Assembly: GCF_947179165.1 (NCBI RefSeq)
Contig: NC_077238.1
Location: 81,993,757 to 82,057,756 of the forward strand
Source: Solanum dulcamara
Taxonomy: Eukaryota > Streptophyta > Magnoliopsida > Solanales > Solanaceae
Length of the DNA: 64,000 bases
Reading direction: 5' to 3'
The position numbers and the translations under genes are program-made. Below, in pieces: positions 1 to 11,900 of this stretch. Position 1 is the stretch's first letter; every line of letters starts with the position of its first letter. Below the pieces are notes generated by a model that worked only from the letters and a program-made list of their open reading frames with translations, made no database searches and was not told the DNA's origin.

Positions 1-110
1 CAAACACCAAACCAAGTCAAACCAAACCACTAGTCGGGTTTTTTTTCCGGTTTGGTTTGGTTTGTCGGTTTGGTTCGGTTTATCGGTTTGCCCTGTACAG
101 CCCTACCGTA
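1..110. repeat. End of a CCGAACC/GGTTTGG-rich dispersed repeat
   Basis: The first bases are alternating CAAACC and GGTTTGG motifs ending near TACAGCCCTACC. The same low-complexity composition fills the element at 1761-2441. It looks like one end of a related repeat cut by the window edge. Confidence 0.5.
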
Positions 111-822
111 TACAAATGCTAACTCCAGAGAAATGCATATTTAAGGGAGTGAGAGAGGTACGTAAAAGAGAAATGCAGCCGCGATATTGAATCTCAAAGA
201 GAGACCCTAAGGACTCCGCTTCGCTTCCAAAGTGCTCATGCAAATAAAAAAAGAGAAAAAAAATTAATATGACGATTTACCTTATTTGATATCAAATAAA
301 CTAGATACAAAAACAAGTTAAATAGCATAATTAATACACTATCCAAAAGATAAGATGCGTAAGTGTCGATAACTTTCAGACGACTTAAAGCGACTAATCC
401 ACACTACGCATCCTTAAGCATAAGATAAACTCGAGACCCATCACATTAAGCTATAATGGAAATAAATGAAAACTTAACCATAATCTTTCAGATTTATGTA
501 AGCTAACTGCTATTATTTAAACTAAAAGCAAAGAAAAAATTATACACATAATTTAACTAACAAAAGGGGTATAGAACTTAAATTTATGCTTGCTTGTCTA
601 CGGAAAAGTTTCAACCAACTCCTACAACACGGAAGGAGTTGTAATCCTTATATGAAATCATTCTCCAAGTTCGTGATGTCTAATACATGAAGCGAACACA
701 GTTTCAAATCTTAAGCACAAAACACAAATACATTTTTTGACATTACTTTCATTACGACAAAACCAAAGCAAAAATCACTCTCCAAAACAGGAAAAAAGGA
801 GGCGAAAATCACCTGTTGCGAG

Positions 823-1008
823 CAGTGGCAGACCTACATGGTGTCCAAGAGTTCGGATGACGAAAAATTATACTATTTATACATGCTTAAAATATTTTTT
901 ATATTTTTTTATGTATAATTAGTAGATGTCGAACCCACTTTGGCTAGTTTGTTCATCTATTTTTTCAGATTTTGAACTCCCTTATTAAAAATTCTAGTTC
1001 CGCCACTG
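823..1008. mobile_element. hAT-type MITE, 186 bp, 8-bp TSD
   Basis: The element begins CAGTGGCAGACCTAC and ends TAGTTCCGCCACTG, which are imperfect inverted ends. It is bounded by the exact 8-bp direct repeat GTTGCGAG at 815-822 and 1009-1016. An 8-bp duplication and CAGTGGC-type ends are hallmarks of hAT elements. There is no coding capacity, so it is non-autonomous. Confidence 0.85.
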
Positions 1009-1494
1009 GTTGCGAGGCAGTGAACGGGGGTGCTTCAATGGCAGGTCTATGCTCGAACACGAACGACAAGATTGAGCAAGTTCAAACCCGAAAATCACGA
1101 TAGAAAGTTAAATAAATAGATTTTTAAGAGCAAGATGCGACGGCTTTTCAAAACCTTTTCCTTTAGAATGATTTCGAGCAGAATATGACCTCTGTTAACA
1201 CTAATACTAAGCAGAGATCAATTAGTGTTTTCAATAAAATCAAATGAGCATAAAATAGTAGCTTTGAGGTCTGGAGCGGCGCAAAAGCTTGGTCCTAAAA
1301 TGGATGCCAAAAACTGCTACTTATAGGAGTAAAAAGCAAAGGTTTGCCAATATTTTTGTGCGGGATTTCAGTAAGGGCTATCCGTTAGAAAATCAAAAGG
1401 AAATCTGCCTAATTGATTCTACATCAGAGATTTCAGAAGCATTTTTGGTCTCTTGTATTGACCAAATTAAAGAAGAGAGGTGTGAATGAGGAAG

Positions 1495-1700
1495 AGGGGA
1501 CAAAGGGTGATGGGTATGTTAATATAGTAGTAGTGTTGGATATGGGGTGGGGGGGGGGCACGTGTAGGAGTAAATTAATATGGTTGATGAATATAGTATT
1601 ATGCGGGGTATGAGGAGGGCATGCGTGAAGTAAATTAATATATATATTATTGATGAATATAATACTAGGGATGTAGTGAGGGCACGCGTGGGAGTTTTCT
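1495..1700. repeat. Imperfect tandem repeat, unit about 62 bp
   Basis: About three units share GGCACG(T/C)GTGGGAGTAAATTAATAT and TTGATGAATATAATACTA blocks. The array lies just left of the 681-bp element. A related motif (GTCACGTGGGAGTG) continues on its right side, consistent with insertion into this repeat. Confidence 0.55.
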
Positions 1701-1760
1701 GGAAAAAAAGGTGGATGGGGATGGTGAATGGGCTTATTTGAATGTTGATAGGAGGAATTA

Positions 1761-2441
1761 GGGCTGAACACGAAAAATCAAAAAATCGAATCAAACCGAT
1801 AACCAAACCAAACCGGAAAAAAAACCGATATTTATTTGGTTTGATTTGGTTTGGTTTTTAAATTTAAAAACCGACTATATTTGGTTTGGTTTTGGTTTCA
1901 AGTCTAAAAAAAACCGAAAAAACCGAACCAAACCGACTTTATATATACATATTTTAAAAATTAAATTTGTATATATATGTGTGTGTTTAAATTTTTTTAT
2001 GAAAAAAATGCAATTTATATTGAGTTTTTATATTTTTGATCTTGGGCCATTCTTTTGAATTATACTAAATAAAGTAAAAATAAATAAAATATAGACTTCA
2101 TACGCAGAAAAGTTATTCACAATTACAAATAGTAAAACTTTAGGTGAGTCATTCTCTATTATTAAACATGTATGCGTCAATCTTGGCTAGTAGCTACTAG
2201 CTACAATGAAATTTATAATAAGAAAATACTTTTGAAATTTATTTTCTGTTTATTCAAATAGTGACTACAAGGTATTTTAAAAACCGACAAAAACCGACAA
2301 AACCGATAAAAAACGACAAAAACCGAATAGTAAAAACCGATATAGTTTGGTTTGGTTTGATTTGACAATTTGAAAAACCGACTCAATTGGTTTGGTTATT
2401 TTTTAAATAAAAACCGATCCAAACCGAACCGTGAGCACCTC
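1761..2441. mobile_element. 681-bp non-autonomous element with 12-bp TSD
   Basis: The element is bounded by exact copies of TAGGAGGAATTA at 1749-1760 and 2442-2453. Its ends are weakly inverted (GGGCTGAACACG against CGTGAGCACCTC). The body is dominated by AAACCGA and TTTGGTTTGG motifs arranged toward both ends in inverted sense. There is no protein. A target duplication of 9-12 bp is closest to Mutator-like elements, but the ends are too diverged to assign a superfamily. Confidence 0.7.
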
Positions 2442-2909
2442 TAGGAGGAATTAAAGAATTGGGGGAATGTTGTCCAGTCACGTGGGAGTGTAAGAATTGA
2501 GGGGATGGGTATATTATCTTATTAATGTGGAAATTAAATATTCTTACTATAATATTAATTATTTGTTGAAATATTGCATAGAAATTAAATGTTGGGTTTA
2601 AATGTTGTAGTAGGTGCTGTAATTAGTTTGGCATAGTTTAAATACAGTTCATCAAGAAAGATGCAGCCTAAAAAATGATGTCAAATTATCCACAGGGACA
2701 CTGTTGCTAAGATAATAACTTTTATACGAAATGTTGATATGAATAGACTATTAATATTTTCAATTTAAAACAAATCAATCGATCTGGTCTACGAATCTAT
2801 GCTAATTATCAACAAATTCCGTAAATTTTAGGTGGAATGGAGATTATAATTCTTTCTCTTCTCGAGGTATAATGACAGACCAAGAGGCTTGACTAGACAG
2901 AATGGCTGG

Positions 2910-5900
2910 CTACAAGTGCATTGATTTGAAGCCCTCAGTTAAGGCAACCACTTTGGCTGATATCTGGGGTTGCAACTTTGATATACCTTGACGGATTTCC
3001 TGAAATCCGATGAAAAACGCTATTAGGAGAGCTCAGGGTGGGGGGGGGGGGGAAGTTGCACACATTCGATGTTTACACCAAATCAATAATAACAAGATAT
3101 GTACATACACTTTCATCACTTCACAATGGTTAACTAACGTATGTGTTTTCACCTCAAAATATTATCTAACCATAGAATAAGTATATGTGGTTTGGTGTGG
3201 GACGGGGTTCTTCTTTCTATCAAAATAAATCGAATTTGAAAGCACATAAGCACTAATGAGTAGACTACCTCAATATTGTAGCGCGGTGAAAAATGGGTTA
3301 AAACGAGTGATTTGTTCCGTATCCATTTTGCATGCTCCATTATCTGCAACTCAAAATGTTGGAAGAGTTGTATCCAACATCATGATAAATACTATGAAAC
3401 TGTTTCAGTGATTCAGATATACCTCGTATAGATGGGTATGACCATGCACTCGTGCATGCTCGACACTGCAGTTGTCATCCAAGAAAGTTGCCTGTCAAAA
3501 AAGAAAACGTTCTCAAGATGAGATTAAAGTTTGATCCTAACTGCTGCATCAGAATGCTTCCACAAGGGTAAACCAGTTTGCCTTTAATGGACTCACAGCT
3601 AAAGAACTATGGCATTAGAAACAAAAAAAGGACTCTAAAAAGTTGATTATATATGCCAAAGGGAATATGTCTACCTTTCATGTCACTTTCAAATAAATAA
3701 ACAAATATTTCTACTCTTCTTGTCATCGCAACAAATAATCAGGTAACTCGACTCTCTCTCTCTCTCTGTCCGACCAAGAAATCCGTCTAAAGCTAATCCT
3801 TTGGGCTAACTGTATCCTTCAAAACTCGGTGATTGCCCGCCCCTCTACTCCTCTCCAATTAAATACCAGAGTTAGTTCTCTTGGCACAGAGCTCAAACTT
3901 GTGATCCTACACAAGTCCCTCAACCTTTGCCAATTGAGCTAATCCTGGACGCAATAATCAGGTAAGTTGACTTTTAAGTATGTTGCTAAACACAACTCCC
4001 TAAGGGAACTCAAGTTCATAACACAGTATTGACTTTCATCCTTCAGATATTATTTTCATATTTGCTACTGCTGCAACCTCAACGTTTATGTATTTGAAAT
4101 CTTCCAGCATTCTCTTGAGAGAAGAACATGTTCGTTCGGTCAGTTAACCACTTAAGATGCTAGGGCTGTATATCATAGCCACATAATCAAACGGAGTGAA
4201 AATTGTCACTGCATCAATTGCGTTTATTCATGTTTTTCCACTCTATATGCCGATAAAGGACAAAAGTAGCAGACTGAACCCCAAAGCACAGAAACAAGAG
4301 GAAACTAAAATGAAACACTGTAACAATAGCTAATTGATTTTCCAAATCCACAGATAACTAATAAAAACGTTAAGCTAAACCATATAACTGTTGTTCTGGC
4401 CTTACATAAGAAGCCACTTTGGTGTCCTTTCCTATTTTTTGTTACCTTTTAGGCCTATAACGATTAAAACTCAAAATATGGTCTAAGACGGCATCAACAT
4501 ACAAACTTAGAAAGTTAGCAAGATAAGCGGCAAAGCTGCAGCACTTACAGTTTGGATCTATCCTCAATGAACACACTATAGATCGACGTAAAATAATATT
4601 TAACCCTATACCTATACTTTTAATCAATTAAGGAGTTAGATGGAGATTTATCACAAGATAATTCATCTGAACTTCAAGAATCAATATCAATTACGCATTA
4701 GCTTGAGAGTAGAACATTTCAATTAGTAAAATGCCGAAACTCACATCTATACCTCAGTTATAAGAATTTATACCGATTAACTTAAATGCTTATCCATCCA
4801 TCTATACCTCAGTTATAAGAATTTTTGCCCGCAACGCATCAGCACTGCGAGGATCAAGATAAAAATCTGATGCTGTATCTCCCGTGAAGGCTACTTCTGG
4901 ACACAACACACTATCTGTAATCTAACCAATGAACATTTTTATTAGACAAGAAATAATTTTAGTCACCACTCATATCATAACAAGTTATGTAACAACTTAT
5001 GAACCTGAACACCCGATTTCTTCAGTTTCTCAATTTTTTTCCCCTCTAGATGAACGTATTGCTTCTTCAGCTTCTTTCTGACTGAGTATATCACATAGCC
5101 CTGAAAAACCCAATAATGAAATAATAATTCAATAACTTGAAATGAAAGGTTTCAAAGTACCCAAATTCGGCAAAGTAAAACTGATGCAAACAAACCTGGC
5201 TAGGAATAACATGGTGAGTTCTAACTGGCCTTACTACAAGGTCATTCCGCATCTCATATGTTTCCCCTGAGTGCAAAGTTGCAAATGCATTTTACAAATG
5301 GAGATAAGAAAACAAAATTTAGAAGCAAAGCATGTAAAGAAAACAGAATATTTACCTACATCTAAAGCAATCAGATCCAAGTTCAGTTCCACCTGACTCA
5401 TAGATCTATGAACATCAAGCAACTTCTCTACATCCTCTTTTATGGAAGGAGGCACAAAGACAGTCGGGGGATTCAAGCCATACAAGCCACGAGTAGCAAT
5501 ATACATAGGAAGTCCACCCTAAATCAGAAGATAACACAATTCAACACTAGCTTTAAAGTTCAAATCAAGCCATAAGAAGAATTGTGCTTTTTGTACCAAG
5601 AATTGTGCATAGGCCCATGGATTATTACGTAATTAAAACAAATTTCTTCCTTTCTGAGAACATCGATTACTAAAAGCTTAGAATAAACAGAAGAAAAAGC
5701 TTACAATGTGGTCAAGATGAGCGTGAGTGATAAACAAGAAGTTTTGATGAACAGCCCTTGAAGGACATCTCCCAATATCAAAAGCAGCCTTTAGTTGTGG
5801 CACAATAACACAGGTCTCATGCCCACCAATCGAGTGTCCTTCAATTGAATAACCTTCAACATTTAACCCTTTCCGGTTTACCTCAGCCCTAGCTTTTCTA

Positions 5901-6112
5901 TACTCTTCTTCCTCAATTGCTCTCTCTATGGCAGACAAGAAGCCGGTAGAGGAGCTTTTGACAGCACATGGAGCTGGAAGACTGATGTGTGTTTGCGTTG
6001 AGATACCGTGGCTTTGTTTTTGAACATTATATTGAGTTTGGTTTGAGGTTGAAGGGTAATATGTGGAGAATGAAGGTACTTTTGGGATTGTAGTGGCTAG
6101 TGAGATTTGCAT
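2910..6112 (-). CDS. TRZ2: Chloroplast-type tRNase Z (TRZ2-like), complete
   Basis: Endonuclease that removes the 3' trailer of precursor tRNAs; this short form is plastid-targeted in other plants. The coding exons, in gene order, are 5705-6112, 5356-5518, 5196-5266, 5005-5100, 4808-4921, 3423-3491, 3269-3343 and 2910-2999. All have GT-AG borders and matching phases, giving 361 aa, near the usual size of short plant tRNase Z. The metal site motif HAHLDH is at residues 130-135, with GDT at 260-262, HGHTH at 300-304 and LTHFSPRY at 323-329. The Ser/Thr-rich first 60 residues fit a transit peptide. I chose the ATG at 6112; an upstream frame extension uses only a non-ATG codon. TTCAG|GTATGAG near 7024 (minus) and TTGCTCAG near 6145 suggest a 5'-UTR intron. 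The motif set is unambiguous; plastid location is inferred. Confidence 0.93.
3754..3952 (-). mobile_element. tRNA-derived SINE with 20-bp TSD, in a TRZ2 intron
   Basis: Read on the minus strand it starts with a tRNA-like head: A-box-like TTAGCTCAATTGG, then a B-box-like GATCACAAGTTTGAGC. It ends in a (GA)n tract. It is flanked by near-identical 20-bp repeats starting AATAATCAGGTAA at 3734-3753 and 3953-3972, with two mismatches. It lies in the TRZ2 intron 3492-4807 in the same orientation as the gene. Confidence 0.8.
4743..4824 (-). repeat. Short direct duplication covering a TRZ2 splice donor
   Basis: About 25 bases (CATCTATACCTCAGTTATAA and on through GAATTT) occur at 4743-4768 and again at 4799-4824, 56 bp apart. 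The right copy holds the last codons of the TRZ2 exon (ILITE) and its donor GAG|GTATAG. The left copy, inside the intron, carries the same codon string and the same donor. Confidence 0.8.
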
Positions 6113-6652
6113 ATTTGAATTGAAGAACGCATACAGATGTACTCTGAGCAAGAGATAAAGGGTTGAAATGGATTTTGTGCTTCAATAATTGGATTTACAA
6201 CCCCTACATTTAAACATCATTCAGTTAAACAACAGTTTCTAATTCCAAAAACACCTAAAACTAACAACAAAATAAAAACACAACATGACTACGACACATG
6301 ATATACGACCCAATCCCAGACTAGTTGGGGCATGCTATATGAATCCTTTGTGTCAATTCTGCTCTATTCAGGTTCACTACAACACAACACAAGACAATTT
6401 ATCGTTTTATGCAAATTAAGAGTTCTCTACAGCTAGAGATTTTGAAGCATATTCAAATCTTGAAAATGCTAAGAAGTCGCAAATCAAGGTATTTTAGCAC
6501 ATACTCCAATTTATAATCGCGGAAATTTGCTAACGTGCTTCCTACACTTAACTCGACCCCTTCAAATTTACATGTGGTACTTACTTCTACAAGAAACTTT
6601 CACTTTTCCTACCTCACTTTAATCCAATTTACTAGTATTATACCTTCAAATA

Positions 6653-6850
6653 CTCCTTCCTTCCCAAAATACTCGTCACATTTCACATCTATCCAGTGTC
6701 AATTTGACTAATCTACGTAGCTAAATTGGATAAGATTAACTCAACATTTTAAAAATGAAATTTAGCTATTCCACTACTATACGAAAGTACTATAAATTGC
6801 AATCCTATACGAATATTCTTTCAATTGTAAAAAGTTGTGATTTTTAGTAC
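6653..6850. mobile_element. Stowaway-like MITE fragment upstream of TRZ2
   Basis: The start TA|CTCCTTCCTTCCCAAAATACTCG resembles a Stowaway terminal sequence, and the inside matches the composition seen at 43240-43340. No matching 3' inverted end was found, so it is degraded or truncated. It lies in the proposed TRZ2 5'-UTR intron. Confidence 0.4.
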
Positions 6851-7189
6851 TCATTTATGCTGTTTCATATATAAATCTTTTCCAAAAACATTAGTAGGAA
6901 ATTTTCACAGAGAAATTACATCATTTAACACTTAAATTTCGAACCCTACCATTTAGTAATAAAAAATTAACACTTTTTTCCACAAAATAGCAAATGCAAA
7001 TAAAATAATAATTTGGGCTCATACCTGAAATGAATTTATCGAGTCGAAGAATGAAAAAAGGAGGTTCAGATTGCCGGTGGCCGTCAAATTTTTCCGGTTC
7101 AATTTTCTCCCGGCGCCGGAAAGAGCATGTATTTTCCCGGTGATATTTTGTAAAAGTGGTATAGAGAGAGAGAGGAGGGATAAGGTTTT

Positions 7190-8150
7190 TAAAATGAATG
7201 AGTTATTTTTTTAATAATAAATTAATATTTGGGTTCAAGTAGAATTTTTACTACTCTATAAATAAATTTTACATAGGCTAAAGTAAAAAAGGAAATGGCT
7301 CTCTTACAATCTATTTAGATAGTGGTTACATATTGTTTCATAATGTATCGTATGATTTTTTATTATATTGTATTTATTTTATTGTAGCTTTTAAATGAAT
7401 ATAATATTTAAATAGATTTTATTGTTCTTCTTCGTTATATTATATCACATATCAATAATTTATATGATAAATCTATCAGAAAAGTAAGGTACGAAACAGA
7501 ATAACTATGAAAAAGTAGGATAAGTGATAAAATAAAATTATTAAATAATAAAACAACAATAACAACTCAGTGAAATCTCACAACGTGGGGTGTTAAATGA
7601 TAAAAATAAAAAGAAAATATTTAGATAATGACGCGATCACAGCAATTCGATCGTTACACAAATGGATCTTTTCATTATTACCTAACAATGGACTTAAACG
7701 ATAGGATACAATAAAATTTAAACAACAATCAAAACAAACATTATATTTAAACTAACAATACAATATAAGATATCCTGACCCAAATTTTCACATCCGCTTT
7801 TCTTCCTCCACAGCTCAATAAAGTTGGCAAAACCAATACAAGATTAGGGTGTCGGCCTGTTCATTTTATGCTGACCTCGGCCTAAGTTGGCTTCTTGGGA
7901 AACACATTCCCACAGCGTTCACGGCTCGACTGGCCTATTTTATTCCTTTTTGTTCGATGTGAGCTCAATTTAAACTATATACAAAATTTTCAAATCCTTC
8001 TAGTACAAATAAATATTTATTTTAATATTCTCGTTAATCAACTCAGCTACTAAAATTCACTAAAAATGTGATTTGACGGCATTGTGGTGAAATATACACC
8101 TTGCTTTCTTCATTTCCAAAGCTACCCTTCCCAGAAACTCATGCCAACAC
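7190..8150. other. Intergenic spacer between divergent genes
   Basis: This is the shared upstream region of TRZ2 (minus) and the coiled-coil gene (plus). It is AT-rich. ATTGT- and TTGTTT-rich sequence at 7320-7400, loosely mirrored at 7680-7770, may be a decayed MITE. A GC-richer block at 7845-7925 has no recognisable content. Confidence 0.4.
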
Positions 8151-8252
8151 ACTAAAAGAACACTGCAACAAAAGAAATCCACCTAAAGTAAAGCAAGATT
8201 TCAACTACTCCCCCTTTAGGGTCTCAAAAAAAACTGAAGTCAACTTCAATTT

Positions 8253-8930
8253 CAAGGTAGATAAAGTTCAAATCTTTGTCTTACTATGTTAACTAAGCAT
8301 TCTTGCTTTCAACTATTTTTCTGTTTGGGTGCTGTTTTTATTCACTGCATTTTTTATTTTTATTTTGCAGGAGCTGAATTTTGAGCTTCTTTTTACAAGA
8401 TGCCAAATAATGGAAAACAAGATCAAGATCAGAAGTACTGAATCTTTATGTATGAAACTTTTAGATTTAGGCATATTTCCTATCTGGGGTTTAGTTTTGT
8501 TTGCTTTACAACAGCTCTTTAGACCAAAAATCCAGTAAAAATTGTTTCTTTTTTCAAGGTGAAGAAAGTTCAAATTTTTATTCAATTGTTTGTCTATGTT
8601 AACTAGCATTCTTGTATTGAACTTTTTTTCTGAAAAAATCTTGATGGGATCTTTGATTTCTTTCTGTTTGGGGCATTCAAATAATTTTTTGGGTGCTGTT
8701 TTATTCAGGAGCTGAATTTTGAGCTTCTTTTTACAAAATGACAAGTAATGGGAACCAAGATCAAGATCAGAGGTACTGAATCTTTATGTGCTTTATAGAC
8801 ATTTGTTTATGTGTAGATATATATATATGAGCACTTATGAACTGTTAGGTTTTGGCATATTTTGTATCGGGGGTTTAGTTTTGATTGCTTTACAACAGTT
8901 CTTTATAGAAAAAAACCAGTAAAGATTGTG
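8253..8930 (+). repeat. Tandem duplication carrying two start exons
   Basis: Two diverged copies lie head to tail, roughly 8253-8540 and 8555-8930. Each contains an acceptor-like CAG|GAGCTGAATTTTGAGC, an ATG exon of 35 bp (8400-8434 and 8738-8772) and the donor GTACTGAATCTTTATG. The copies differ by substitutions and indels. The ATG exons encode closely related 11-residue peptides in the same phase. Confidence 0.8.
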
Positions 8931-11900
8931 TCTTTACTCTCCTAGTGCAACAAAAGTAAGTGAAAGAAGTAAAAATGTTTTCTTTCATTAAGATGGAGAT
9001 GTGGACTGGGATATGAGATGTGGTTGTTATATTTCTTGGTTTTTTTTTGGTTCAATTGTAGGGCCTTGCAAAAGAAAGGGGAAAATCTTGGGTAGTAGTG
9101 TAGACTCAGTATAAAGATTCACCTAAGAATTCAATCTCTTTTGTTTGATTTATTTATTTACGAAGAAGAAGTGGGATTCATATAGCTAACTCCAACTTGT
9201 TTGAGATTGAGGCGTGGTGATTATTGTATGAAGTAATAAATTGAATTCAATGTCTATTGTGTAATAGAGAATATTACTTGCGAAAAGGATAAGGTTCTTT
9301 ATGAGATGAAGTACTAAAATGCTTACTGTCCATTGATAAAGAGGGAATCCCCAATTGGGAGGGAGAGGGAGTGGTGAGGAAGGGGATATCAATGCCTCAA
9401 GTTGTATAAATCTCATTGAGTGCTTGAAAAGATTCGAACCGTACTGGTGATGCAGCTTAAGACATTTTATCTTGTATCCTTCTTTCATGTTCATTCCAAT
9501 GGATTTGTCAAAATCATATGCTGTCGGATAGTTTACTCCCTTCTATCTATTGAGTTGGTTGTTGTTTAGTAATGGATCCTAACGTGTTATATTTTTCCAT
9601 GATCAGGAAAATCATTGGCATGGAAGATTCTAGCATGACAATTGAATTTCTCCGGGCACGATTATTGGCTGAAAGGTCTGTCTCACAAACAGCAAGGCAG
9701 AGAGCTGACGAACTAGCAGAGAGGGTTAGTCTGTGCTGTTGTACTCCTGTATTTTAACAGTACATAAACACCAAAATGTTGAATCTTTCTTCCTTCCTCA
9801 TCCCACCACGAGCTTGGTTTATTTTACCGTCTGATTGATCAATCCCTGTTCTAAGAGTTTCTGTCATTGCAGTAGGAAAGATGAATGTTTGTAATTAATG
9901 TATTATAGGTCTTGGAACTGGAAGATCAGCTAAAGATTGTGTCGCTACAACGAAAGAAGGCTGAGAAAGCCACAGCAGCTGTTCTGTCCATCTTAGAGAA
10001 ACAAGGAATATCTGATGCTTCGGAGGAATTTGATTCAGGCTCTGATCAGGAAGCAATATTCTCTAATTCTAAAGGTGCTGAGAACAGAAATGAGCGAAAT
10101 CCAAATCCATCAAATGTGAAAGAGAGAGAAAATGATGCAGACATCTCAAGCTCCGAGATTGTATCTTCTCCATCAACCGGCAGAAGTTTGTCGTGGAAAA
10201 GTGGTAAACATTATTTGCCGTCTTTTGACAGGAAGAAATATACTGATTCTGCCTGGAGGAGGTCTAGTAGTTTCGCGTCAGCTGGGACTTCTTCGCCAAA
10301 ATGGGCTGGAAAATCATGCCGACGTATAAGGCGCAGCAACACCAAGTAAGTTCTTTAATAAGCTCACTGAGTGGATATTCTTAACAATCGATATTCTTGA
10401 CCTATTATTTTTTGTTTCTTCTCATGCCAACTTCATTTCATTATACATTCTGCTTCTCAAGGAAAGAGTATATTCTTTTTGGGATATTGCATCGGGGATA
10501 AGGGGGAAGAGGGGCAGTTTCAGTTACGATAATGCTCGGTCAATTCCTGATACACATTTTCACAAGCATCATGCATATCTCCCTGTGCATTTAGATCACT
10601 CAGTCACTCTAAGCATCTTTCTCTTTATCATCGTTCACTTTTTAACCTCGTTTCTTTTGTGGACCAGATCGGCCACTGATGAATTACAAAGTACTTCTGG
10701 TGAATGCCTCCCTGAGCGTCTTCCTTCTTCTGCTAACAATGGGCATCAATCCTTAATGGACATTGCTGGAAATAATGATGTGAAAGATCAACTCCACTTT
10801 CCTACTTCAGAGATGTCAGAAAATCAAAGGAAAGCAAATGACAGTGATGAAGACATGGAAAGAGCTTTACAACATAAGGCGCAACTTATAGGACAATATG
10901 AAGCTGAGGAAAAAGCCCAAAGAGAATGGGAAGAAAAGTACAGAGAGAATAACAACTATGCACAGGTATATATATATGATTTTTGATCAAGCACATGCAT
11001 ATTATTCATCTTTTGGCTACTTGATCTGCGCATGTTGAAGGTGCTAGACTAAGTTACTCAAGAACATAACCGGCGAATAATGAAATTCCAGATTAATTTA
11101 TTCATGTCATTGTTATTTTTTGATATCATCTTATTTTCTCCATAATTGGATTATAGTCTAGTGCTATTCTGGTTTTAGCGTTAGTTTGTCAAGTTTTTAC
11201 ATACTGGTTTTGGTGGTGTTATTTTAAAATAATAATGGGAATGCTACTGATATGTTACGCTCATCTGTCTGTGTTGGGTGTAGTCATGGACAGATATGTC
11301 ATTTACTTGTTTATTTTATGTGAGCTTCTGAAGCTGGGATAAGGGAGAAGGATTGCAATTGGTTGACCAGCGTGAAAATGGTCAAACCACGATGCTCCTC
11401 TATATGGAAAACAAAAAATCCATATAGCTGCTCATCTCGACTAGTCTGAGATTGAGGTGTAGTTGGTCGGTTGATCATATATTTCTTAACTTGTACTGTT
11501 TATTTTGCTTCTATTTGTGGTCTTGATGCATTTCGCTGCTTTTGCTTTAGTCCAGTACACACCTTCATCACTCATTTCAGTTGACTTTCACAAACTACTC
11601 AGGATTCATGTGACCCTGGGAATTACTCTGACGTGACTGAAGAAAGAGATGACATGAAGGCCTTTGAGCAACCATATTCTGCTGAAATGATTAATTTGCA
11701 AAATCATGCAAACAAATTTCAGGAAGCAGATATTCCCTCCACGAATGGAGTTTCAGACAATGTTCCATCCACTCCGCATATTGGTACAGGCTGCAGGAAG
11801 GATCAGAACTGCAGCAGAATTATTAATTCCGAGTCCCCAGCATCAGAGTTTGCAATTTCAAAGTCTAATGGGAGTTGTCCAGAAAATCATGGTCCGACAC

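Larger units (their letters stand above)
111..2909. other. Intergenic, repeat-rich, no gene seen
   Basis: No coding region was recognised. The stretch holds the hAT MITE at 823-1008, an imperfect minisatellite of about 62 bp at 1495-1700 (units begin near GGCACGTGTAGGAG), the 681-bp element at 1761-2441 and AT-rich spacer. Short open frames here are in repeats and have no recognisable protein. Confidence 0.6.

Noticed and set aside
1433..1806. Two minus-strand frames of about 100 codons
   Set aside because: They read through the imperfect minisatellite and the start of the 681-bp element; composition is His/Pro/Ile low complexity.
8329..8744. Frames on both strands across the duplicated start exon
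   Set aside because: They cross intron and UTR sequence in wrong frames; only the 35-bp ATG exons have supporting splice sites.
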